Assembly: GCA_032433595.1 (NCBI GenBank)
Contig: JASWJB010000045.1
Span: 124,001 to 188,000, forward strand
DNA from: Conoideocrella luteorostrata
Lineage: Eukaryota; Ascomycota; Sordariomycetes; Hypocreales; Clavicipitaceae
DNA: 64,000 nucleotides
Direction of reading: 5' to 3'
How positions within the stretch are numbered: position 1 is the first letter of the stretch; every line of letters starts with the position of its first letter. Of this stretch, positions 23,101-32,529 are shown one piece after another. The notes beneath the pieces were generated by a model that saw only the letters and a list, made by a program, of their open reading frames with translations, was not told the origin of the DNA and searched no databases. The position numbers and the translations under genes were made by a program.

Positions 23101-24803
23101 TCACCAAGAAAACGGTCCCGGAGGCAGCTCCGCTACAGTCTGACTTCACTAGACCTAAGCTGAGTACAGAAGCCGACAAAGCACCTTCAGATTTTGCACT
23201 ACCGAAGGCACCTTCCCGGGAACCTTCAAACATCCATTCGGTCCCGGACAACGCAGCAGACGAAAGTGATGTTGGCGAAGACGAAGCAACTGAGGACGGA
23301 GCGTCCGAAGGCAGTGGTGTGGACGTTGCAAAGGATCTCAGCCCCAGCACCAGCGGCCTCAATGTTACCCCAGGCTTCACCCCCCAAAGCTCATTTGGCG
23401 GTCCAGCAGGAATGACGCCTGCGACTGCAAGACCTGAGGACAGAGCTCGCCCTCTGTTCGGTGAAATCAATCGCAATGCGCCACTGTTTCCTAAACCAAA
23501 CCAAGCCAGCCCTCGATCGCCCAGCCCTATGCGTGGCGCTGTACCGCAGAGAGTAATAAGGTCTGATGCCACCCGATCGGTTAGCGCCCCAGGAATGGCG
23601 TCGCAGATTTTAGGGCCAAGACAGTCACAGATGCATCCTGGCAGCTCCATCATCAGCAGCAGAGAACCACAACCGCAAGCCGAGGACTCCTTCTTGCTCC
23701 AGCACAGGCGTATGAAGGAACGGCAAGAGGCTGAGGAAACCCAGCCCTTAGTCGATGAGGAAGATGACGAAGTACAGAAGGTGCTTGCTTCTGAAGTCGA
23801 AGGCACCCTGGAGTTGGATGAGTTTATCGCACATTCCAATGTTGTCCCCCCCGCCAAGGATAGCGTACCTGCCCAGGTCGAGGCTGTGTACCGCGATATC
23901 AACTCCATGATTGATACGTTGGGTCTCAACGCGCGAGCTGTCAAGGCATTTACGAAGGGTCATAGTGATAATGCCGCCAAAGATGGTCGACGCAAGCAAG
24001 ATCTCGAAATACCGGACGACTGGGTTCTCTGTGAAATTGACGAGTTGGGCAACGTGCTTGACGAAGAGCTGCATGCCAACCTTGAAGATGGTCGAGTACA
24101 AGATTTGGAAGATAAGTTAGAAGCGTGTCACGACTTATCGCGCGACATGCAGCGACTTCGGGCCAAACAAGACGACCTGAAACGTGTTATCACGGCCCGA
24201 ATGGATCCGGACCAAGCTGAATATGCACAAGCACTGCCTCTCAGTGTAGAGCAAGCCGCCCAGCAGAACGAATTAAGGCGGGAATTTTCCAAATTCACGA
24301 CTATTTTGACAGAAGTAGAGGAAGCATTGACTCTTCTTAAAGCTAGAATCGCAGCCGTGTCTGGCTCTTCGGGCAGGGGAAACACTAATATGCCCACGGT
24401 TGAGGCGGTAATGCGCACAATCTCGAAGATGACCGCGATGGCAGAGAAACGAAGTGGGGACATTGACGTGTTGGAGACGCAGCTGCGTAAGATGAGACTC
24501 GGATCAACAAGCCGAGAAGGGTCTCCTATGGTAACACCGCAAGCCAGGAAAAGCATTATGCTGTCACCAGACTCAACCCCGTCTCGCAACTTTCGACAAA
24601 GCCTTACTCTTTCATCTAGTGTGATGTCACTTGGCGGCGCATCAAAAGCAACACCACCGCGCAAAAAGCTGAGCGGCTTCAGCAAAGAGGAGAAGGATGA
24701 TCTTATGGAGAAGAGAGCCAGACGTCAGGCTGTGCTATCCAAGTTGAAGACTAGTGTAGGCAAACGTGGTGTCAACGTATGGAACATGGAGGACATTGAA
24801 TAG
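20143..24803 (+). CDS. NUP159: FG-nucleoporin Nup159 (Nup214 family)
   Basis: Nup159 sits on the cytoplasmic face of the nuclear pore, where its beta-propeller recruits the DEAD-box helicase Dbp5 for mRNA export. Exons are 20143-20205, 20313-20967 and 21049-24803, giving 1490 aa. The N-terminal 400 residues or so form the propeller (SPWTPAPVPTA, SLTWLENNLFLAIYSV, PGFWVLTQEGLLCSWWLV). From about 400 to 820 lies a Ser/Thr/Gly-rich region with many FG, FGS and FGQ repeats. A region with three SDF-containing units and an acidic stretch follows (about 930-1010). The C-terminal 350 residues are helical/coiled coil (QVEAVYRDINSMIDTLGLN to the end), the part that binds Nup82 and Nsp1. Intron 1 holds a (TTTTTA)n tract. 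The tiny first exon (21 codons) is supported by a clean donor/acceptor pair and the propeller sequence it joins. Confidence 0.9.
20241..20270. repeat. T-rich (TTTTTTA)n tract in NUP159 intron 1
   Basis: Four T-runs separated by single A residues lie inside the first intron, between the donor at 20206 and the acceptor ending at 20312. It may serve as an extended polypyrimidine tract. Confidence 0.7.
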
Positions 24804-25344
24804 CATTGTTTGCGATTGCAGTGAGAATATTTATGAGACATGGTATAGTTGGGACAGGCTACTAAATGTATTCTACGGTTTGGAGATAATGTATTAAATA
24901 GACAAATACGGTGCCTCATCGAGCCAGACACGAAATTCATCAAGTGACCCTAGGATGTGATTTCTTGGTAGGAAAAAGGCAGTAGCCAAAAATAAGAATA
25001 AATGGCTGTGTAAACAACAGATGCCCATGAAATGATGTTTACGAACGCCTACAATATACGGAGTACTTCGTAATTTTTCCTTAGCTAGACGTAGAGCTAC
25101 GAGTGCTGGTGGAGTTCTCAGCTTTGCGCACAGCTAACTAGCTATTCATAGCGCCGTCTGTTGGTGGGTCCCCTGCTGCAAGGTCTGGCACTGGTCAGCT
25201 TTTTTTTTTTTTTTTGAAGATTCGACCCTCGCCGCGATTGACGAATGGACTACGGAGTACTGGAGGCGCATCTGAAAAATTTACCTAAACTTCAACACTA
25301 CTGCGACCTCTTTCTCTCTGCCATTGATATAAAAATACAGAGTC
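24804..25344. promoter_or_regulatory. Intergenic region, NUP159 3' flank and RPC40 promoter
   Basis: It contains a 15-nt T-run (25201-25215), two CGGAGTAC motifs (25058-25067 and 25252-25260) and, near the RPC40 start, an RRPE-like element listed separately. No gene seen. Confidence 0.5.
25273..25282 (+). promoter_or_regulatory. RRPE-like promoter element (TGAAAAATTT)
   Basis: The sequence TGAAAAATTT lies about 65 bp upstream of the RPC40 ATG. It matches the rRNA-processing element (consensus TGAAAAATTT) known upstream of yeast ribosome-biogenesis and Pol I/III subunit genes. Position and gene function fit, but this is one motif match and the factor is unproven here. Confidence 0.5.
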
Positions 25345-26598
25345 ATGAAATCGGCACAAAAAGCTAGCTGGCGGAATCCGCCGAGTGCGGAAGAGCTAGA
25401 GCGACGGAACGTAAGTTTTCCCTCTGGGAGTGTCACAAAATCTCGACGAAAGCTTGCAAGCAAAGCAGTGGCCCATGGTCTGCACCAAGAATGGTGTTTA
25501 TGCTTACAAACTGAGTAGACGGTCGGCATTAATCTCGAAACTGTTACGGATGTGACTTCTGTCGATTTCCCAGGCCATTATCCTGGCGAGGACCTCGCCT
25601 ACTCTCTCGATCGCTTCCGCGCCGGCTTCTCTGTCAAATTCCACCAGAACGATGCCATGAACGCCTCTTTCTCCCTTATGGGTCTTGATGCTTCGCTTGC
25701 CAACGCTTTCCGCCGCATTTTGATTGCTGAGATTCCTATGCTGGCCATTGAGAACGTTTACATCGAAAACAACACATCTGTTATTCAAGACGAGGTCCTG
25801 GCCCACAGGTTAGGATTGATTCCTTTTGATGGTGGTCGTGACGGCATTCACAACTTCTTAAAATGGCATAAGAAGCCACAACCTGGCGAGGACCCTTACG
25901 CAGGCTGCTTTGACTGGAATACGGTGAGGTTGGAGCTCGATGTCACCTGTACGGTGAACCCGGATGCGTCCCCTGATGAGCAAGATCCTCGCATAGCCTA
26001 CAACAATGCGCACGTTTATGCCAAAGATATCGTATTCGTACCTACTGGAAAGCAAGTCGAGTACTTCAGCGGGGAGAACGCCATCGTGCCCGTGAACCCG
26101 GATATTTTGATTGCAAAGTTGCGACCCCGACAAACCATCAACCTGTCGATGCATATGCACAAGGGTATTGGTGCTGACCACGCCAAGTTCTCGCCCGTTG
26201 CCACAGCTTCGTACCGTCTCATGCCTACCATCAAGATTCTAAAGCCCATTATCGGCGCTGACGCTGAGAAATTCGCCAAGTGCTTTCCGCAGGGAGTCAT
26301 TGATCTGGAAGAGGTGACGCCTGAAGAGGCCAACCAGGCTGGAAGCGGATATGAGAGCCATGCTGGCGAGATGAAGGCAGTGGTGGTGGACCCCATGAAG
26401 GACACAGTGAGCAGAGAGTGCTTGCGGCATGCTGAGTTTGAGGGCAAGGTAAAGCTGGGCAGGAGGAGAGACCACTTTATCTTCTCGATTGAGAGTACTG
26501 GGCAGTGGGATAGCGACGAGCTTTTCATGGAGTCGGTGAAACATTTGAAGCTAAAGTGCAAGAAATTGGAGCAGCAGGTTATCAATATGGCGAGGTGA
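25345..26598 (+). CDS. RPC40: RNA polymerase I and III subunit AC40 (Rpc40/POLR1C)
   Basis: AC40 is the alpha-like subunit shared by RNA polymerases I and III; it pairs with AC19 to nucleate enzyme assembly. Exons are 25345-25410 and 25519-26598, giving 381 aa. The bacterial alpha-like motif is clear: SLMGLDASLANAFRRILIAEIPMLA and DEVLAHRLGLIPF, about residues 75-135. An insert domain with ENAIVPVNPDILIAKLRP follows, and the C-terminal dimerisation domain includes FEGKVKLGRRRDHFIFSIESTGQ. The 22-codon first exon ends in LERRN at a GTAAGT donor. Length matches the family (about 335-390 aa). Confidence 0.95.
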
Positions 26599-26967
26599 GC
26601 TTCGGGTTTGGATGAAAAAGGGTAAAAGAGGGAGCATTTAACTTGGCGTTTGTACATTACGGCTGTTTTTTTTTTCTTACTCTCTATAATGTGACTGCGA
26701 TGCAGGCTTTGGGTCCTTGTTTTTACGGGTAGATAAAACGGGATGATACCATGACATTTACAAACTTGGGAGTTCCTCCTCATGCTATGCTGTCTGGCTT
26801 GTATTTCCATATTGCTCATTTTGTGATCCCGCAAAGCATCTTGCAGATGCTAGGAACCTGTAAATGCTAAAGAAACATGCATCTGCCACGCATGTACAGC
26901 TAGCAGCAAAGGTTGTTTTTTATTTCATTGCTAAATCTCCACACCGCGCCCCCCCCTAATGTGCATT
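26599..26967. other. Short convergent intergenic region
   Basis: These 369 bp hold the 3' flanks of RPC40 and UBA3, with short T- and C-runs (26667-26676, 26948-26954). No gene seen. Confidence 0.5.
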
Positions 26968-28579
26968 TCAAGAGGCAGCCTTGAACCTGAGATAAAATTT
27001 AAATTCCAACGGGAAGGCTGGATCAGTTACCACAACCTGCTGTCCGTCGATCAAGCCCAGCTCAGATATGGTCTTGACCAGGTTCGGTCGTGATTGCTCT
27101 TCCAAGCTAGGCGGGAACTGCATATACAGCGTCTTGCTCTCCGCTCGGATGGACGGCCTCTTCAATTGAGCTTCCGGCCGAATAGCAAAGGAGTCCAACA
27201 GCTCTTGGAGCGTGATCTTGGGGTCTAGCTCCAGCGGACGCGCCTCCCCACCGCACACGGGGCAATCGCCCTTCTTTTCATGCTTGAACGTATAAGTGTA
27301 GATGCTGTCGTTTCCAGAATACATCATGTAATTGTTTTCGAAGCCAAGACATGGTGCGGAGTTGGTGGCGATTTTGAATGCTTCGTTGCAGCAGGCAGCT
27401 GCGACGATGGCGTTTGTCGAGGCAATAGCTGGAATGATGTTTTTGATGGTGCCTTGTGTCAGTGAGTATGTGACGCCGGAAATTCCGAACTCTTGTGCGC
27501 GCTTAAGAGCCCTTTGATATAGCCAGGTGATATGTTCGGGATCGTCCTTATCCAGCTCAGGAAACGGCTTTTCCTCCTCCCAGGCGATGATGTGCGCCCA
27601 CTCCACGCAGTGTTCTGGTTGCCGTGGGATGGTGGCAATTGTGCAAAGAGGAACAGCAGCCCTCGGAGAATGCATATCCAACTGACACTCTATGCAGGAT
27701 GTCATGGAGGGCAGAATAACACGAGCTTGGCCCTTGAAGCCTTCAGTTCCGCCATCAATGAGAGGCTTGATTCCGTCTGGGTCTTCGGCTTCCTCCGCAA
27801 TGGATACGAGCATGGCGTTGATCCATCTTCGCGCCTCGATGGAGTCGAGCCCGCACACGACAAGCTGAAACTGCTTGTAGAAGGTGTCGTCAAAGTCTTG
27901 GATCTTCTTGTTGTGGGGGGTGATGGAAACGCCTTTTACACGGCGCTCGACGAATTGTGCGGCTACTTCGGCCTTGAATTTGCCTACGTCGGAGCTGCGG
28001 AAGAGGAATTGTCTGTTGAGGTTGGAGATGTCGATCGTGTCTGGGAAGAATTAAAATGGGATAGAAAAAGCATTCGATGTTACAGCAAAAACTGACAGAG
28101 GCGATGCATGGAAGGGGAGCGGGTGAGTATATACCCATATCAATTACATGAATGTCTTTGAACTTCGACATGGCCAAGTTTTTTAATATCTCGCATCCGA
28201 GACCGCCCGCACCGCTATGAAGGGAATCAGCTACAATGCGCAAGCTGCATTGTTATGCGTACAGCCGGGGACACATACATGACTCTAAGTGTTTCTCGAT
28301 TAGCTGCGAGCTGATACGCACATGCTCAAATGGCTGCGGATGATGAAACTTACAGCACTTTGAACTTTTCAAACTGGGCTAGGAATTCTTCTGAAGTCGC
28401 GTCCGGATCGGTAAATGGCCCTGGAGTGCGGCGGATGTGATCAAGATATTTCCTGTTTGTCTCATTCGTATGGCTATTTCTATTCACGCAAACGCTGCAG
28501 TAAAGATTGACGTGACGCACCATCTTGCCTCTTCACTGACGACACTGGCACTGGCCGCGACTTGAGTGTCGGCGCTCAT
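26968..28579 (-). CDS. UBA3: NEDD8-activating enzyme E1 catalytic subunit (Uba3)
   Basis: With Ula1/APP-BP1, Uba3 adenylates NEDD8/Rub1 and carries it as a thioester before transfer to Ubc12, enabling cullin neddylation. Exons (minus strand) are 28521-28579, 28354-28452, 28135-28214 and 26968-28040, giving 436 aa. The nucleotide-binding [14 protein letters not shown] opens exon 3, and [10 protein letters not shown] follows in exon 4. The catalytic Cys is at about 212 in [10 protein letters not shown]. Zinc-binding pairs are visible (SCIEC about 194-198; CPVCGGE later), and the C-terminal ubiquitin-fold domain ends in FYLRFKAAS. Phase requires the exon 3 acceptor at CTTCATAG; earlier AG sites lead to stop codons. 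It shares a 377-bp divergent promoter with TEL2. Confidence 0.95.
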
Positions 28580-28956
28580 TTTTAATTTGTCTCTTCAGGC
28601 GTTGTTTCTCTCCCGGGATGTGCGATATGAAAGCTGCTTGTGAGTGTGTGAGTGAGAGAGCCCAGATGTCTGCCTGTAGTTGCGTCGTTGGACGCTGGCG
28701 CTGGCGGAGGCTTCGGTGAGGAGCGGTAGGTGCAAGGTGCAGGTGGGGCAACGTCTAGGTAACTAGTCAGTTACTAGAACTGTCACCCAATTTAAGTCAT
28801 CTCATTAACAAGCAGAAACTCCTTCAGATTCATTACTAGTGAATCAAACTGGCTGCAAAAACAGGCGTGATATGCACAGTACATACTGGATGTTTTTGAA
28901 ATAGTTGATCCCGGACGACCATTATTGGTTCAGCCGGGGCAAGTCACCGACAGAAC
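28580..28956. promoter_or_regulatory. Divergent promoter region between UBA3 and TEL2
   Basis: These 377 bp separate two start codons. A GTGAGTGTGTGAGTGAGAGAG purine/pyrimidine-alternating stretch is present near 28639-28660. No gene or strong known motif seen. Confidence 0.4.
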
Positions 28957-31900
28957 ATGGATGAACTTCTCACCCCGGTTCGCACGACGTATTTGCGAGC
29001 CAGAAATCACGACGAGCCGCTCCTCGTGGAAGTTCCGCCCACGGCAACGACCGCTGGCGGCTCAAAGCTATCGAAATTAGAATCAGCGGATGATGCACTC
29101 TTTGTTCTGAGGAGCCAACCAAGCTACACGGCGCTAGCTGGTGTCCTTCGATTTCTCACAGACGAACACGCCTCATCTACATTCAATCTTCACATTCCCA
29201 GTCCCAAGAGCGCCGCTATTGTTCATGTTCTTGTCACGGAAATCGCCCCTAACTACTGGACGCTGCTGAAAGAAGGTTCAGTGGCGGACGGCGTAAATCC
29301 TTGCCCCTCGTGGTCGCTCGATGCACAGCGTCTGATCCAGAGCCTGCAAAGCGTCGCTGGTGTCAATGCGGTCGTCGGGCATGCCAAGGCCCTTGTTCAG
29401 GAGTCTAAGTCCAGCAAGCAACATCTGAAGAGACCTGATCTGAATCTACACCTCGCTATCTTCCTGGACCTTTTGGCTGCGTTGTTGCACGGGACCGACT
29501 CGATTCGAAGACTGTGGCAGTCATCAGCATGCTCTTTAGTCGATGCAGCTTCCAAAAAGGTTCAATCACAGAGTCTGATCTCGCTGATCACTAGTGGGAA
29601 GATCCTGTCGTTTTCTGCGGAGGCCACGGAAGTGATTGGAAGAGAAGACGCCCCTGACAATGCCCGATGGCTTGTTGATGGCGTTGAATACAGTAAGTGG
29701 ATAGGACGGAATATCGCGAACTGGGCTAAGAGCCAGTCTGGAAACGATGTTGAGCTTCAAGTTTGCTTTGACTTTTATCAACGGTCTCTGTCGCTGGGCT
29801 ATGCTGGTAAGATCTGGGTTATCTGCAACTGCAACTGCAGCTGTAGCTGATATCTTGGTGCTCTAGCTAATTTGGATAGAAACCTTGGTGATTATCATGG
29901 CTGATGAGCTTCTGCTCTCCCAGGGGACGCAACGAGGACTATTCTCCGAAGTTTGCCTCCGTCAGTCGCAGACTTCTAAGAAGGTGATCTACATTCTATT
30001 AGAGTATTTGTCACGGAAATTCTTGAACAACTTGAAACTAGAAGGTACGACGCCGAACGAGAGCGTGTCTGCCGTAGCGGGCGTAGTTGGTGATGTAGTG
30101 CGGAGTGACCAGGGCCTCACGACGCAGCTCGTGAGCTGGTGCTGCAGCCCGTCCGGAGCTGGGCTGGGTGACGCTGTAGGCATCAGGCGTGCCGTTGTAG
30201 CTGTATTGGCCAAGAGCAAGGAGACAATTATATCAGTGCTGGAGAAGAGCTTGAATCAGTTCGGGGACCAGCTTTACATAAAGCACACTGCAATCATGCA
30301 GCAAGAAGGTTAGCCTTGGATCATATGGAACAGATTGGTAGTTTAACGACGAGTTAACAGCTGTGATAGTGCATACTCAGGTGCTGCTCCTCAGCGCAGG
30401 GTACGTCGCAAGACTATCCCCTGTAAAACTAACTATGATTCTTCGCTCGGGAGCATACCTCAGCGCAATCTCCAATCGAATTGCGTCCACGCATGCAAGA
30501 GCCCGGTTCTTTGGTATGTATGTAGGCGAGGGCTTGTCGGCGTTGCAGGACAAGAACGCCAAGAAACTCGACTTTCATATGGAGGAGATGGACACAGAAG
30601 AAGCCCAATGGTTCAAGGGCCTCACGAAAACGTCCGACAATGTAGGCCCGGCCGAGCCACTTCTCTCCCAGCCTGTACCAACACAACCCACAACACCAAA
30701 TATCCTCCAGGAGACGACGCCAAAGCCAAAACTAAAGCCAAGAGCTAAGCCCAGAATGCCTCTCAGCCAACCGGTCCCTAAAGCAATCATTGAAGAGATT
30801 GACTCGTCTGATGATGACGACGAGGAGGACGACAAATTCGCCGCTATGGACAAGGGGTCAGACGACGAAGATTCGGAAGACGACGCCACTCTTGTTCGGA
30901 GGAATAAACCAAAGCCGCCCGTTTATATCCGCGACCTCATCACGTTCCTCCGCGATAGCGAATCCTACGACAAACAGGAACTGGGAGTCCAAACAGCACC
31001 TGTTCTCATCCGTCGCAAGGCCAACTACGGCACAGAAGTCAGCGCCCATGCAGAAGAGCTTGCCCGCCTTCTGGTCGGCCTGCAAAACAAATTCGACATT
31101 GAGAACTTTGAGGACCTGCGCCTGCAGGGCATGATTGCCCTTGTCGTGGCGCAGCCCAAGTCCATGGCGCCTTGGTTTGCGCGAACCTTTTTCGAGGGTG
31201 ACTACTCACTCTCCCAGAGGACGTCTGTCCTGGTCACTCTCGGGTTATCAGCAAGGGAGATCGCTGGGATGGAAGCCTCAGAGTATAAATCAAAAGCAGA
31301 GTTCCCTTCGAAACGACTGCCCGAGAAAATCGAGCAGCTGTACATCGAAGCGACCAGCGCAGACGGCAGGCAACGCACCTCACAGCAGCAGCAGCAGCAA
31401 CTTAAGACCCTACCACCCAATTCCCTCGACAAAATCACCCAGACCCTCACGTCCTCGTTTCTGGGACCCCTCGCCGCAGAAGCAGCCGATGCAAACAGCG
31501 GCCCTGACGCACTGAAGCTACAAACATTTACGGCGCGATATAAATCCAAATCCAAGATAAAGCCACGCACACGTGCTATTCCCAACACAACTGCTGCGGC
31601 CCTCTCAGCATGTTTCTTCTCCCCCCTTACAGCGCACTTTCAGTTCGCGCTACGCTCGTCAAAGCCTGTGGTGTTAAACCCGGCCATGTTGGCATTATAT
31701 CTCCAGACACTGGGCATTATCGTCAACGCGGCAGGTCCGTCAACTTTGTCCCTTCCCCAGCTGACATCCGAGCTGTGGGACTTGCTGCTGCGGGTAAGGG
31801 TTCATGTGCTGGGAGATGTTGGCGCCATGAAGGGATGGCTAGTTGCCCTTTCGGTCCTGCTCGAAGTGAACGAGGATAACATGCGGAGGCTGTGTGAGGA

Positions 31901-32084
31901 ACAGGGTCGCGAGCTGGTGGAGTCGAGAGAATGGGTGTCGGGCGTGTTTGAGCGAACGAGAGGAGAGGACGGCGGTGACGAAAACGACGTCAAGATGTTA
32001 GCTGCGGGGGTGCTGATAAAATTGGGTGAGCTGATTCAGAATTATCAGGCTTTGTTAATGGGGAGCTTGATCGGGTTCAACTAA
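28957..32084 (+). CDS. TEL2: Telomere length regulation protein Tel2 (TTT complex)
   Basis: Tel2, with Tti1 and Tti2, is the cochaperone that matures PIKK kinases (ATM, ATR, TOR). Exons are 28957-29806, 29880-30308 and 30361-32084, giving 1000 aa. The body is alpha-helical (HEAT-like). A long acidic, serine-rich linker (IEEIDSSDDDDEEDD and GSDDEDSEDD, about 565-600) precedes the conserved Tel2 domain, which begins PVYIRDLITFLRD (about 612) and includes TAPVLIRRK and FEDLRLQGMIALVVAQP. The linker's acidic DSDD-like serines resemble the CK2-phosphorylated site that binds R2TP in yeast and mammalian Tel2. A CAG run encodes a short Gln tract near 31384. The C-terminal part contains a second helical block ending in LIGFN. 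Confidence 0.88.
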
Positions 32085-32529
32085 TTAGAGAGAGAGAGAG
32101 AAAGTCCGGGGGGGCGCAGGGTGGTTGTTGGGCAATGGAACCACAAGCAATGTCAGAGTGATGAACAAATAGAACAAATAGTTGAAGATTTCTATGAATC
32201 TACATACTCAACGTGCGAGTGCTACCGGAGCTACTGCGCACGAACGGATTATACATAAGAAAGACACAGGCGCCCGTCCGGCCCCCCTTATCCATGTGTT
32301 TGTATGCTCCGTTTCAAACCAAAAGCCTCTGGTCCGTAGATATACGCCTCCTAAGTAGTACAAAGCAAATGACCCGTTATCCCTACCGTCTCATAAAAGC
32401 CATGTTTAAATACTTCCCGTCTTTTTCTCCATTTCGTACACTTCCCGCCTGCCCACTAGAAACCACACCACCAACAACAACAACAAAACAACAAAACCTC
32501 ATTCTGCGGCAAGAATAAATACTGACTCA
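32085..32529. other. Short convergent intergenic region
   Basis: These 445 bp are the 3' flanks of TEL2 and the kinase gene. They begin with an (AG)n run (32086-32100) and include an (ACA)n-like run near 32462-32490. No gene seen. Confidence 0.5.

Noticed and set aside
22823..23944. 373-codon open frame antisense to NUP159
   Set aside because: It is a shadow of the serine/proline-rich FG-repeat coding sequence on the other strand; its protein is low-complexity and matches nothing, and the sense frame is clearly Nup159.
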